Positions 1 through 9,227 of a stretch of 38,391 bases of DNA are shown here, piece by piece. Below the pieces are notes generated by a model, which worked only from the letters and a program-made list of their open reading frames with translations, had not been told where the DNA came from and did not search any database. The stretch comes from Bacteroidaceae bacterium (GTDB lineage Bacteria; Bacteroidota; Bacteroidia; Bacteroidales; Bacteroidaceae). The stretch is from contig JAFXAR010000028.1 in the NCBI GenBank assembly GCA_017516885.1, positions 1 to 38,391 on the forward strand, given 5' to 3'. Position 1 is the stretch's first letter. Each line of letters opens with the position of its first letter. The translations under genes were made by a program, and so were the position numbers.

Positions 1-1
1 A

Positions 2-15
2 GTTTTCAGTTTTCA
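2..15. repeat. Two heptamer repeat units at the window start
   Basis: Two tandem copies of GTTTTCA lie directly before the first gene and are followed by GTTTAAA. The same heptamer family forms two longer arrays at 33227-33254 and 33354-33409. The left extent of this array cannot be seen because the window begins here. Confidence 0.6.
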
Positions 16-25
16 GTTTAAAAAC

Positions 26-775
26 ATGTGGCCATTCAGCAAAAAGAAAACCATTGCCGAAAGCGGGATTCTTAACGGCATCACCGACCACCACTCGCAT
101 ATACTCCCCGGAGTAGATGACGGCGTTGAGAGCATGGACGAAGCCCTGCACATACTCGCCGCATACGAAAATGCCGGAGTTAAGGAACTGTGGCTTACCC
201 CGCACATAATGGAGGATGTCCCCAATACCCCGGAAATGCTGAGAGCGCGCTTCAACGAACTGCAGACAGCATATTCGGGCAAAATAAAGCTGAATCTTGC
301 CGCAGAATACATGATTGACAACCATCTGCGCAAGCTGTTGCAGGATTGTCATTCCAAACCGCAGGGAGAATCCCCCGCTATAAACGATTTATTTCTCCCC
401 ATAGGCGGCAAAGGCAACCATCTGCTGGTAGAAACATCTTACTACACCGCCCCCATGCGCCTGCACGAAACGCTCAAGCGCATAAAATCCATAGGCCTGC
501 ACCCCCTGCTCGCCCACCCTGAGCGCTATATGTACATGGACAAGGAAGAGTATATCGCCCTGCATGAAGAAGGGATAAAATTCCAGCTGAACCTTCCCTC
601 AATATGCAGCGCTTACGGCAAAGCCGTAAAGAAAAAGGCCGAATGGCTGCTTGAGAAAGGCCTCTACGACGCCATAGGCAGTGACACGCATTGTGAAGAG
701 GGAGTGGAATATCTGCTGGAGAGCAAGGTTGAATGCCGAATTATAGATAAAATACAGAAACTAAATACTATTTAG
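26..775 (+). CDS. PHP-family tyrosine-protein phosphatase (YwqE/CpsB-like)
   Basis: This 249-residue protein matches the PHP-domain phosphatases of Gram-positive and Bacteroidota capsule loci, which remove phosphate from the tyrosine-rich tail of a Wzc/CpsD-type kinase and so control chain length and export. Visible metal-site motifs are DHHSHILPGVDDG from residue 21, a histidine in LTPH at residue 60, AHPERY at 163-168 and GSDTH at 218-222. Length is normal for the family and there is no signal peptide, so it should be cytoplasmic. The ATG follows two GTTTTCA repeats with no clear ribosome binding site. Its TAG stop touches the ATG of the flippase gene. The partner kinase is not in the window and is expected upstream. 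The family call is firm; the substrate is inferred. Confidence 0.9.
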   Translation: MWPFSKKKTIAESGILNGITDHHSHILPGVDDGVESMDEALHILAAYENAGVKELWLTPHIMEDVPNTPEMLRARFNELQTAYSGKIKLNLAAEYMIDNHLRKLLQDCHSKPQGESPAINDLFLPIGGKGNHLLVETSYYTAPMRLHETLKRIKSIGLHPLLAHPERYMYMDKEEYIALHEEGIKFQLNLPSICSAYGKAVKKKAEWLLEKGLYDAIGSDTHCEEGVEYLLESKVECRIIDKIQKLNTI

Positions 776-2305
776 ATGGGAGACAACAAGCAGCTTGCAC
801 GAAACATGATATTCAATACTCTGTCGTTCGGCATGAACTTTGCAATATCATTCTTTCTTGCGCCCTATCTTGTGAAAGAGGTCGGTAGGGAAGCATACGG
901 TTTCATTCCCCTTATAGGCAACATGATTGGGTATACTTCGGTGATAACAACCGCCATAGGCTCAATGGCCGGCAGGTTCATTACAATGAAAATATATCAG
1001 AACGACCATGAAGGAGCCAGCACATACTACAATTCCGTGCTTGTGGCAAACCTTGTCCTATCGGCATTTTTCACCGTGCTTGCTGTTGTTGCGCTATGCT
1101 ACCTGCCTTATATCCTGAATATTCCAAATCATCTGCTGACAGAAGTAAGGCTAATGTTTGCAATTACCGCACTGTCCATGCTGCTCGGCCTAAGCACCGG
1201 AATTCTTGGATGTGGAGCAATCATTAAGAACAGGATGGACGTCAGCACTTCGCGCGGGATGATACAGAACTTTGTACGCGTGGCACTCACGCTGCTCCTC
1301 TTCATCTGCTTCAAGCCTTCTGTAGTATATATCAGTTTTGCAGCCTTGATTTCTGCCTTTATAGGTGTATACTACAATTTCTCATTCAAGCGGCGCTTCC
1401 TGCCCGAAATTTCTTTCAAGCCAAAGAAATATTTTTCATGGGACAAGCTCAAAGAGGTAACACTGTCCGGAATTTGGAACTCTATCAACCAATTGAGCAA
1501 CCTGCTGCTGTACCAGATTGACCTGCTTATAACAAACATCTTCATAAGTGCAGCAGCGACGGGTGAATTTTCACTCTCAAAAGCGACCCCCACCCTTATA
1601 CTGACATTCCTGGCAACGCTTTCAGGTTCATTCTACCCGAAGTTCAACATCCTTTATGCCGAAGGTAAAAAAGAAGAACTTAATGCATTGGTACAGAAAT
1701 CAATTAAGATTGTCGGCCTTTTCGTTTCAATTGCCATTGGAGTACTCATTGTATTCAGTGACAGTTTCTACCAACTGTGGCTGCCTGGAGAAAATGCCGA
1801 AAAACTGCAATGGCTGACCATTATAACCGTAACGCCCATGATTTTCGGCGGCAGCATCAATCCCGTATTCGGTCTTTTTGCAACTGCAAACAGACTGAAA
1901 GTGCCATCATTAGTGCTTCTTTTTGCAGGAATCGCAAACACTCTTGTAATACTCATACTGCTAAACACAACAAACTTGGGCATCTGGGCCATTGCCATAA
2001 CATCTGCCGTGCAGGGTGCGTTAAGGAACGCACTGTTCTCGCCGATATATGGAGCAAAATGCATTGGGCAGAAGTGGTACACATTTTTTCCATACATGTT
2101 CAAGGCAATCTGCGCCCTTACATTTGCAGTAACAGTGGGCATTGGAGTAAAGAGCACGTTCCAAATCAACGGCTGGTTCAGTTTCTTCGGTATCATTGCA
2201 CTGGTAGCAACAGTTTCACTGATTATAAATCTTTTTGTGGTATTCAACAAATCGGACAGAAGTTATCTAAAATATATCATTAACAACAAACTCAAAAGGC
2301 AATAA
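776..2305 (+). CDS. Wzx-type polysaccharide flippase (MATE/MOP superfamily)
   Basis: This 509-residue, strongly hydrophobic protein has about 12 to 14 membrane segments spread evenly from residue 12 to the end. Its N-terminus (NMIFNTLSFGMNFAISFF, then YLVKEVGREAYGF) is typical of polysaccharide export flippases, which move undecaprenyl-diphosphate-linked repeat units across the inner membrane. It is the only flippase in the locus. The start ATG is directly adjacent to the stop of the PHP gene, and its TAA stop shares one base with the ATG of the radical SAM gene (TAATG), suggesting translational coupling. Base composition is more AT-rich than the flanking housekeeping genes. Substrate structure cannot be read from sequence. 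Confidence 0.9.
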   Translation: MGDNKQLARNMIFNTLSFGMNFAISFFLAPYLVKEVGREAYGFIPLIGNMIGYTSVITTAIGSMAGRFITMKIYQNDHEGASTYYNSVLVANLVLSAFFTVLAVVALCYLPYILNIPNHLLTEVRLMFAITALSMLLGLSTGILGCGAIIKNRMDVSTSRGMIQNFVRVALTLLLFICFKPSVVYISFAALISAFIGVYYNFSFKRRFLPEISFKPKKYFSWDKLKEVTLSGIWNSINQLSNLLLYQIDLLITNIFISAAATGEFSLSKATPTLILTFLATLSGSFYPKFNILYAEGKKEELNALVQKSIKIVGLFVSIAIGVLIVFSDSFYQLWLPGENAEKLQWLTIITVTPMIFGGSINPVFGLFATANRLKVPSLVLLFAGIANTLVILILLNTTNLGIWAIAITSAVQGALRNALFSPIYGAKCIGQKWYTFFPYMFKAICALTFAVTVGIGVKSTFQINGWFSFFGIIALVATVSLIINLFVVFNKSDRSYLKYIINNKLKRQ

Positions 2306-3399
2306 TGGATACAATTAAGCGATATATTGACTGCTATGTACCTGTAACAGGGTGTACATTACGTTGCAACTACTGCTACATTACACAGCATAGACTATTT
2401 GACTCTAAGTTACCAAAATTCAAATACAGTCCTGAGCATGTGAGAAAGGCCCTTTCACGCGAAAGACTTGGAGGAACATGCCTTATAAACATGTGCGGCG
2501 GTGGCGAGACACTATTGCCACCCGAAATGCCGGCATACGCAAAAGCCTTGCTTGAAGAGGGACATTATGTGATGATTGTAACAAACGCAACCGTAGACAA
2601 GCGATTTGACGAGATTGCAGCATTCCCGCCCGAACTTACCAAAAGAGTTTTCTTTAAATTCTCCTATCATTACTTGGAACTGAAGAAAAAAAATCTTTTG
2701 GAGCGCTTTTTTGCAAACATAAGAAAAGTAAGAGATGCTGGCTGTTCATTCACATTAGAAGCAACGCCATCGGACGAATGGATACCGTACATTGACGAAA
2801 TGAAAAAGGCTGCAATGGACAATGTGGGTGCGGTGTGCCACATTACAATAGCACGCGATGAACGCGACCCGGAGAAACTGCCAATTCTTACATCATTGCC
2901 GAGAGATGAATATGAAAAAACATGGAAAACATTCAATTCACCGCTATTTGACTACAAATTGACTATTTTTGAGCAGAAGCGTAAAGAATTCTGTTACGCC
3001 GGAGACTGGTCATTTTGCTTGAACTTAGGGACTGGAATAATGTCGCAATGCTACCGTTCTTATACATCTCATAATATCTTTGAAGACGTTAGCAAACCTA
3101 TTCCATTCAAAGCTATCGGCAAGCATTGCAAAGAGCACCACTGCTATAACGGACATTCTTTCATAGTGTTAGGAGATATTCCTGAACTTGATGCTCCAAC
3201 ATACACCGAACTCAGAAACCGTACATGCACCGACGGTAGCGAGTGGCTAAAGCCTGAAATGAAACATTTCATGAGCACCAAGCTCTTCCAGAGCAACAAA
3301 GAGTATTCTGCATTTGAAAAGTTCCTTGCAAATGTCAGGATAAGAACAATTATGCGTAAAGAAAAGGTACACTCGCGCTTAAAACGATTCTTTAAATGA
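2305..3399 (+). CDS. Radical SAM protein with extra C-terminal cysteine cluster
   Basis: The 364-residue protein carries the radical SAM iron-sulfur motif CxxxCxxC at C17, C21 and C24, followed by GGGETLL at 65-71, the SAM-contacting GGE-type motif. A second cysteine group (C230, C238, C249, C275, C280, C308) includes a G-x4-C spacing ending at C249, which resembles SPASM or twitch auxiliary cluster domains, though the exact spacing is not canonical. It should be a cytoplasmic enzyme that cleaves S-adenosylmethionine. Substrate is unknown: a sugar or nucleotide-sugar is possible given the setting, but these domains also act on peptides. It overlaps the flippase by one base and the pyruvyltransferase-family gene by four bases (ATGA), so it is embedded in the operon and not a chance neighbour. 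Confidence 0.85.
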   Translation: MDTIKRYIDCYVPVTGCTLRCNYCYITQHRLFDSKLPKFKYSPEHVRKALSRERLGGTCLINMCGGGETLLPPEMPAYAKALLEEGHYVMIVTNATVDKRFDEIAAFPPELTKRVFFKFSYHYLELKKKNLLERFFANIRKVRDAGCSFTLEATPSDEWIPYIDEMKKAAMDNVGAVCHITIARDERDPEKLPILTSLPRDEYEKTWKTFNSPLFDYKLTIFEQKRKEFCYAGDWSFCLNLGTGIMSQCYRSYTSHNIFEDVSKPIPFKAIGKHCKEHHCYNGHSFIVLGDIPELDAPTYTELRNRTCTDGSEWLKPEMKHFMSTKLFQSNKEYSAFEKFLANVRIRTIMRKEKVHSRLKRFFK

Positions 3400-4337
3400 C
3401 CACCGAAGACAAGATAACCCTCCTGCAAAGGACAATAAAAGAGCGGCTGTCGCATTTGATAAACGGCAACTATGTTCTGCTCGATGTTCCCTATTATACC
3501 AACATCGGCGACACGCTCATTTGGGAAGGTACAAGGCAGTTCTTAAAAACATTACCATATAAGTGCCTTTACACCGCATCGGTTGAGACATACAAATACC
3601 GTCCACTGCCAAAAGATACAGTAATTCTGCTGCAAGGCGGAGGAAATTTCGGCGACCTATGGCGCAGGCATCAAGAGTTCCGCCAAACGGTAATAAAGGC
3701 ATACCCCGAAAACCGTATTATAATACTGCCGCAGACAGTCTTCTACAAAGAAGAGAAAACCTTTGAGGAGGATGCCATGATTATGAATTCGCACAAAGAC
3801 CTGCATATTTGTGCAAGAGATGCAAAAAGCCTTGAATATCTAAAAAAAGCCCTAGCCTGCAACCTTCTCCTCGTGCCCGACATGGCATTCTGCATTTCAA
3901 AGAAAACACTCGATAAATACAGAAAGGAAGAGACTGAGAAAGCACTGTTCCTTAAAAGAAACGACCCAGAATTGTGTGAATATGACTTTGCTTCATATAT
4001 AAAAGAGACTGGTGAACTGCTGCACACAGGAGACTGGCCCACAATGGAGAAAGAATTCAAGACTAAAAAACATCTTGACAGACTGATTTCCCGCAGATAC
4101 CGCCTGAAGAGGATTCCCGATATTTACGCCGACCGCATATTCCGTCCTTTTCAGGTAAGGAAAGGCATTGAATTCGTAAGCCAGTACAGAAAAGTCTACA
4201 CCACCCGCCTCCATGTGGCAATACTGTCGGTACTGTTAGGCAAGGAGATTATCTTCTTTGACAACTCATACGGCAAAAACAGTTCATTCTACGAAACATG
4301 GCTGAAAGGCACGGATAAATTGACTTTTGTACAATAA
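3396..4337 (+). CDS. Polysaccharide pyruvyl transferase family protein (EpsO/CsaB-like)
   Basis: This 313-residue protein fits the polysaccharide pyruvyltransferase family (PF04230), enzymes that usually put a pyruvate ketal from phosphoenolpyruvate on a sugar. Motifs seen are NIGD at 36-39, the glycine-rich LQGGGNFGDLW ending at 89, IILPQTVFY near 112-120 and the C-terminal TTRLHVAILSVLLGK. The arrangement resembles Bacillus EpsO/EpsI. It lacks membrane segments and should be cytoplasmic or membrane-peripheral. Its ATG overlaps the radical SAM stop by four bases. Some members of this fold act as glycosyltransferase-like enzymes, so pyruvylation is the likely but unproven reaction. Confidence 0.85.
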   Translation: MTTEDKITLLQRTIKERLSHLINGNYVLLDVPYYTNIGDTLIWEGTRQFLKTLPYKCLYTASVETYKYRPLPKDTVILLQGGGNFGDLWRRHQEFRQTVIKAYPENRIIILPQTVFYKEEKTFEEDAMIMNSHKDLHICARDAKSLEYLKKALACNLLLVPDMAFCISKKTLDKYRKEETEKALFLKRNDPELCEYDFASYIKETGELLHTGDWPTMEKEFKTKKHLDRLISRRYRLKRIPDIYADRIFRPFQVRKGIEFVSQYRKVYTTRLHVAILSVLLGKEIIFFDNSYGKNSSFYETWLKGTDKLTFVQ

Positions 4338-4366
4338 AGTAACCAATCAGCATACAATTGCTTAGA

Positions 4367-5209
4367 ATGGATAGCAAAAATATATTTATAGATGTTATCT
4401 TCCTGGTTATATTTTGCTTGCTACTGCATAATGCACACGTCAGTAACAAGGAATATGACATGCAAGTTTTTCACACGCAAGGAAAATATCTGCATTTTTC
4501 ATTAGATGATGTTGATGAATGCATGCACAATCTCTCCGACGGCAAATATGAAAGCATATTCCATGAGCCAGTATTGTCCATTTTAAAACAGTGGCACGAC
4601 AAGTACGGAATAGTTGCAAGCCTTTACGTTCAAAATGACTTCAAAGTTAACAGTAAATATGCAAAAGAACTCATTGCAAACAGCAAATGGCTTAAGTTCG
4701 GCTACCATGGCAATAGTGAATCACCTGTAAAGAACGATATGGCACGTTTCTATAGGCAAGTCATAGACTCAATCGGTTCTGAAATCTGTCTAGACTTGTG
4801 TCCGCGCATACATTACTTCCATGCCGACCATAGCACTTGCATGAAGCTCAAGAAACTCGGCTGCAAAGGATTTCTCACATGCGACGACTGGTCATATAAC
4901 TCCGCAAAACGCGAATCAAACTATTACCTGTCACGTGAACAAAGCAATACATTGGACAAGAACAACAGGCTTTTAGACACAGAAAACAACATACACTTTA
5001 TAAAAACAGACTTCAGGCTTGAGCAGATTGCACAACGGTATGGGAGTACCAAAAACCTTATTGCACATTATACCGGCAACATCCAAGCCAACGAACTTAT
5101 AGTCTTTGGCCATGAATGGAACTTCAAGGATTATATTCCTCAGGCCGACTCCATATTCACCTGGGCAAGACAGGAAGGATTTGAATTTGACTTCCCCATG
5201 AACAGATAA
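4367..5209 (+). CDS. Membrane-anchored polysaccharide deacetylase-like protein
   Basis: With the ATG at 4367 the product is 280 residues; a TTG at 4358 in the same frame is the alternative but is less likely. Residues 5-21 form one hydrophobic segment, which would anchor the protein in the membrane or serve as a signal. The following domain resembles a divergent NodB/polysaccharide deacetylase: LHFSLDDVDEC (aspartates at 47-48) takes the place of the catalytic TFDDG motif, and FGYHG (H114) and CPRIHYFHADH (H149, H152, H155) offer metal ligands. The classical HxxxH motif is not recognisable, so the activity may differ. It sits between the pyruvyltransferase gene and a GT2 gene, consistent with polysaccharide modification. 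The class call is moderate. Confidence 0.75.
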   Translation: MDSKNIFIDVIFLVIFCLLLHNAHVSNKEYDMQVFHTQGKYLHFSLDDVDECMHNLSDGKYESIFHEPVLSILKQWHDKYGIVASLYVQNDFKVNSKYAKELIANSKWLKFGYHGNSESPVKNDMARFYRQVIDSIGSEICLDLCPRIHYFHADHSTCMKLKKLGCKGFLTCDDWSYNSAKRESNYYLSREQSNTLDKNNRLLDTENNIHFIKTDFRLEQIAQRYGSTKNLIAHYTGNIQANELIVFGHEWNFKDYIPQADSIFTWARQEGFEFDFPMNR

Positions 5210-5224
5210 TACAGACACAGCACA

Positions 5225-6241
5225 ATGAAAATCTCAATAATAGTTCCTGTTTATAATGTAGAGCAATACATTGAAGACTGTCTGCGTTCAGTAGCAGCAC
5301 AGACCTACAATGGCGAAATTGAGTGCATAATAGTAAACGACTGCACCACCGACAACAGCTGCAGCATAATAGAGAGATTCATTGCCGGGTACAACGGAAA
5401 TATTCAGTTCACGCTGCTGCACCACGACAAAAACCGTGGCCTCTCGGCCGCGCGAAATACCGGAATTGATGCCGCGACTGGCGAGTATGTATATTTCCTT
5501 GACAGTGACGACGAGATTACTACCGATTGCATTGAACTCCTGGCAGCACCGCTAACCAACAAAAAATATGACTTTGTAATTGGGAATTACAAAGTTATTG
5601 GTTCTGACAAACCAATATCGTCTTTATTATTAAAAAATGGGACTGCACTATTTGGACAAAATGTAAGGGAAGCATATTTGCAGGACCAATGGTTTATTAT
5701 GGCTTGGAACAAGCTATGCCGTATGGATTTTATCCGTAAAGAAAAATTAAACTTCAAAGAAGGCCTAACACACGAAGATAACCTTTGGAGTTTCAAGTTA
5801 GCATGTACTGCACAGAGTTTATATGTAATCGACAAAATCACATATAAGTACAAAGTACGCAACACGTCTATCATTGGCACAATGAGTTCAACAAAATTCA
5901 TCAAGGCGTTCACAACTATAACAGAAGAGATGTATAGGTTCTCAAAAGCAAACAGGTTGTTGTATGAATATGATATAGTCTCCAAAATCATCCACTACCG
6001 CAATATCCTGCTTAAAGAGATCTTCTCGCAGCCTTCTGGAAAAACCAGGAGGAACTTATATAAGGAATGCAAGAAGAGAATCCACATTGATGCCTGGAGT
6101 TTATTTAGACGACACGTATTCAACATTAAGCAGTTTGTTTGGGAATTGCACAATTATATGCCCGGGAGACTTGGCTACTGGTATTTATTCTGCATATGCA
6201 AATATTACAAAAAAGTACCAAGCAATATAACTGATAGATAA
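5225..6241 (+). CDS. Glycosyltransferase family 2
   Basis: A 338-residue GT-A fold enzyme. The N-terminus ISIIVPVYNVEQYIEDCL is the nucleotide-binding start of GT2, IIVNDCTTDNS gives the first aspartate pair, RGLSAARNTGID the conserved middle motif, and DSDD at 93-96 the metal-binding DxD. The C-terminal third is lysine and arginine rich, fitting membrane-peripheral action on lipid-linked sugar. It starts 15 bases after the deacetylase-like gene. Donor and acceptor sugars cannot be assigned. The stretch from about 5550 on is clearly more AT-rich than its first part, hinting at a mosaic origin. Confidence 0.9.
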   Translation: MKISIIVPVYNVEQYIEDCLRSVAAQTYNGEIECIIVNDCTTDNSCSIIERFIAGYNGNIQFTLLHHDKNRGLSAARNTGIDAATGEYVYFLDSDDEITTDCIELLAAPLTNKKYDFVIGNYKVIGSDKPISSLLLKNGTALFGQNVREAYLQDQWFIMAWNKLCRMDFIRKEKLNFKEGLTHEDNLWSFKLACTAQSLYVIDKITYKYKVRNTSIIGTMSSTKFIKAFTTITEEMYRFSKANRLLYEYDIVSKIIHYRNILLKEIFSQPSGKTRRNLYKECKKRIHIDAWSLFRRHVFNIKQFVWELHNYMPGRLGYWYLFCICKYYKKVPSNITDR

Positions 6242-6255
6242 CATACCATATTTTT

Positions 6256-7137
6256 ATGAACATAGCACTTTGTACGGATGAGAAATACTCATTCCCTTGT
6301 GGAGTTTGTATTACATCTATTTTAGAAAACAACAAAGAGGAAGAGTGTAATATATATATCCTTACAGACGGACTAAACCCGGAGACAATTGAGAAGTTCA
6401 AGCAATTACAAGACAAATATAAACAGAAAATTGATATTATAACTATCAATGACAAACTGTTTGATGGTCTTAAAATAAGCAACCGCTTCCCTATATCAAT
6501 TTATTACAGATTCTTGTTACCGCAATTAGTAAATGATAAAAAAGTAATTTATCTTGACTGCGACATTATTGTAACATCAAGCCTAAAAGAGATTTGGCAT
6601 ACAAACATTACTGACTACGCGTGCGGAGTTATAGAAGACCAAAAGAGCGATGACATCACTATCCAAAACAGATTAGGATTATATAAAGATTACTTCAACT
6701 CTGGTGTACTTTTAATAAATCTTGATTATTGGAGAGAGAATGACATTGCGAGCAAACTTATAGAATTTATAAACCAGAATCCGGATATTTGCCTGTATCC
6801 CGACCAGGACGCACTAAATTACATACTTTGCGACAGCGTCAAGTTTCTTGAGTACAAATACAACTATCAGGAACTGTTCTACCTGCCCAAAGAACATATC
6901 CTCTTGCATAAAAACAAGTGGAAACAACTGGATTTAGCAGGAAACACACCAATAATCATGCACTATACCGGTTGTATTAAACCCTGGGTTAAAGCTTGCC
7001 CGCATCCTCATAAAGAGTTATTTATAAGATACAAGGCCATTAGTCCATGGCGAAAAGAGAAGATCAAGTCCCGATATACGTTAAAATGGAAAATTGCCGG
7101 AATAATAGAACAAATAAAATACTATTGGACTAACTAA
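6256..7137 (+). CDS. Glycosyltransferase family 8 (LgtC-like)
   Basis: The 293-residue protein has the features of GT8 retaining galactosyl- or glucosyltransferases: MNIALCTDEKY at the N-terminus, PISIYYRFLLPQL near residue 80-91, the metal-binding DCD at 101-103 inside KVIYLDCDIIV, the FNSGVLLIN motif near 155-163, DQDALNYIL near 183, and a C-terminal HYTGCIKPW that supplies the second histidine metal ligand. Length is normal. The gene is notably AT-rich. It begins 14 bases after the GT2 gene. This is the only GT8 and probably one of the few retaining enzymes in the locus; its sugar donor is not predictable here. Confidence 0.92.
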   Translation: MNIALCTDEKYSFPCGVCITSILENNKEEECNIYILTDGLNPETIEKFKQLQDKYKQKIDIITINDKLFDGLKISNRFPISIYYRFLLPQLVNDKKVIYLDCDIIVTSSLKEIWHTNITDYACGVIEDQKSDDITIQNRLGLYKDYFNSGVLLINLDYWRENDIASKLIEFINQNPDICLYPDQDALNYILCDSVKFLEYKYNYQELFYLPKEHILLHKNKWKQLDLAGNTPIIMHYTGCIKPWVKACPHPHKELFIRYKAISPWRKEKIKSRYTLKWKIAGIIEQIKYYWTN

Positions 7138-7223
7138 AACGTTTCTTGAACTTATATCCTTATGTACGCAACTAAATAACGGAAAGAAACATCCTGTAAT
7201 AATATCACACAAAGATTCACTTT

Positions 7224-8189
7224 ATGGCAATCTCAAGCAAAAGAATGAAAGAAGGCCTTATTGGAGTAATTGTCCCAGTATACAAGGTTGAGAAATACGT
7301 TACTGAATGCATAGAAAGCATTCTTGCACAGACATACACGGATTTCCGCCTGATACTCGTTGATGACGGCACGCCCGACAGCGCCGGCAAGATATGCGAT
7401 GAATACGCGCAAAAAGACCCGCGCATAACCGTTATTCACCAGGAGAATGCTGGAGTAACCCGCGCAAGAGCGCGAGGTGTTGAAGAGGCGAGCAATTGTG
7501 AATTTATTACGTTTGTGGATAGTGATGACACAATTACAGAAGACGCACTGGAACAAATGCATTTTCACATGAATGACAATGCAAATATTGTCATTATAGC
7601 AGCCGACGAACATGTGCCTCTGAAAGACGGAAGAATTTCCGCTACAGAATGGAGAAAGTTATTACTGCGAGACATAAGCATATGCAACTCGCCTTGGGGA
7701 AAATTGTTCAGGAGAACACTTTTTGATAAAGAGGCATTCAACATCCCAAAAGAAATTGTTATATGCGAAGACCTGCTAATGAACATTTACATTTCGTTTG
7801 CAAACACAAAAGAAGTCATCATTCTCCCGAAAAAAATTTATAATTACAGAATCCACAATGAAAGTGCCATGCACACATTCCGCAGAAGCATTGGCAGCGA
7901 GGAACTATTCTATGAGAACCTAAGAAAAATTGTACCTGACGATGCTTGGCTCACATACGCACAAGATACATTAAACACAAGATTGGCCAGGTTTAGAATG
8001 TTCTGCGGATACAAATACTCCGTTAAGGATATATTTCAAACCAATTACTACAAAAGCCTTAGGAAGGATATTCTGGATACAGGATACCAAATATGCGGTT
8101 TAGACAGAATCCTATTTTTCTACAAGAATGCAGCAGTAAGATTCATTGCTATCAACATTAGAAAATTGCATAATCTTTTAAATCGCTAA
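7224..8189 (+). CDS. Glycosyltransferase family 2, paralogue A of a three-gene set
   Basis: A 321-residue GT2 enzyme with IGVIVPVYKVEKY at the N-terminus, LILVDDGTPDSAG, QENAGVTRARARG and the DxD motif DSDD at 99-102. The C-terminal half carries WGKL, an ED pair and KIYNYR, as in related bacterial GT2s. Residues 13-103 are almost identical to the genes at 8220 and 10254 (83 of 91 residues shared with the 8220 product by hand count) while the C-terminal halves are much less alike. The ATG at 7224 is used here; ATG 7245 is possible and would give an N-terminus closer to the paralogues. An 86-base gap without visible signals precedes it. Confidence 0.9.
   Translation: MAISSKRMKEGLIGVIVPVYKVEKYVTECIESILAQTYTDFRLILVDDGTPDSAGKICDEYAQKDPRITVIHQENAGVTRARARGVEEASNCEFITFVDSDDTITEDALEQMHFHMNDNANIVIIAADEHVPLKDGRISATEWRKLLLRDISICNSPWGKLFRRTLFDKEAFNIPKEIVICEDLLMNIYISFANTKEVIILPKKIYNYRIHNESAMHTFRRSIGSEELFYENLRKIVPDDAWLTYAQDTLNTRLARFRMFCGYKYSVKDIFQTNYYKSLRKDILDTGYQICGLDRILFFYKNAAVRFIAINIRKLHNLLNR
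7260..7532 (+). repeat. Repeated GT2 catalytic block, copy A
   Basis: This 273-base block encodes the 91-residue catalytic N-terminus of the 7224 gene and is repeated, with high nucleotide identity including silent positions, at 8223-8495 and 10266-10538. Divergence resumes directly after the DSDDT codons. Confidence 0.85.
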
Positions 8190-8219
8190 TGCCAATACAA
8201 ACAAGCAAAGGAAAACCAC

Positions 8220-9158
8220 ATGATTGGTGTTATCGTCCCTGTATACAAGGTTGAGAAATACATTATAGAATGTATTGAAAGCATTCTCACGCAGACATAC
8301 ACAAATTTCCGCCTGATACTCGTTGATGACGGCACGCCCGACAATGCCGGCAAAATATGCGATGAATACGCAGAGAAAGACCAGCGCATTACCGTTATCC
8401 ATCAAGAGAATGCAGGAGTAACCAGGGCAAGAGCGCGAGGCGTTGAAGAGGCAAGCGACTGCGAGTTCATTACGTTTGTTGACAGTGACGATACAATTGA
8501 AGCAGACTGCCTGCAAACATTCATTGGCTGCATGGACTCAAAAACAGACATCGTAATATCACATATTGACGATAATTTTGCACCACAAGGTGATTCTGTT
8601 GACATTAAAGAATTTGTAAAAATGCTGATGCTTGACAAAAGCATGTGCTTGGCCGTATGGGGGAAATTATATCGGAAAGAACTGCTTACAGAGTACGTTT
8701 TTGACATACCCAGGAATATTACATTCAGTGAAGACATAATAATGAATCTCCGTATAGTATTCGGCGGCAGACCAAAAATAAAATTGGCAGGCAAATCAAT
8801 ATATAATTATAGGGCAAACACAGATGGCGTTGCAAAGAACTTTAGGACAAGTATTGAATACGAGCAAGAACTGCATCAACTGAAAATCAATGCAGTTCCG
8901 TATGAATCAAGAAAAGAATATATCCCATACACCATTACGCGCAGACTGCTCGGCTGGAAAAATGTTTGGGGATACAAATATAATGTTAAGGGGATGTGCG
9001 AAACTGCATTTTACAAGGAACTGAAAAGGGATATGGCTGAGTACGGATTCAAACTGCCGCTCATTGACAGAATTATATTTTCTCATACAAACCAGATTAT
9101 TCGATTTGCGGCAATCAACACAAAAAAAATATTGAATATCCTGCGTTCCTGGAGTTAA
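8220..9158 (+). CDS. Glycosyltransferase family 2, paralogue B of a three-gene set
   Basis: A 312-residue GT2 enzyme that begins directly with the catalytic domain (MIGVIVPVYKVEKY), without the 12-residue leader of the 7224 product. DSDD lies at 88-91, and the C-terminal half has VWGKLYRKEL, SEDIIMNLRIVF and IYNYR. An AAGGAAAA stretch 5-12 bases before the ATG could help initiation. Its first 91 codons are nearly the same as those of the 7224 and 10254 genes; the rest is only moderately related, consistent with a shared donor-binding module and different acceptor specificity. It starts 30 bases after the 7224 gene. Confidence 0.9.
   Translation: MIGVIVPVYKVEKYIIECIESILTQTYTNFRLILVDDGTPDNAGKICDEYAEKDQRITVIHQENAGVTRARARGVEEASDCEFITFVDSDDTIEADCLQTFIGCMDSKTDIVISHIDDNFAPQGDSVDIKEFVKMLMLDKSMCLAVWGKLYRKELLTEYVFDIPRNITFSEDIIMNLRIVFGGRPKIKLAGKSIYNYRANTDGVAKNFRTSIEYEQELHQLKINAVPYESRKEYIPYTITRRLLGWKNVWGYKYNVKGMCETAFYKELKRDMAEYGFKLPLIDRIIFSHTNQIIRFAAINTKKILNILRSWS
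8223..8495 (+). repeat. Repeated GT2 catalytic block, copy B
   Basis: Second copy of the 273-base block. Against copy C it contains two uninterrupted identical stretches of about 45 bases each, near 8302-8348 and 8372-8418. This is far more than protein conservation alone requires. Confidence 0.85.
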
Positions 9159-9227
9159 GCACAAAACTGAACTTGCTAAAAACATTCTTGGCAGGTTAAA
9201 TAAACTATTCTTATTAAAGTACAATCC

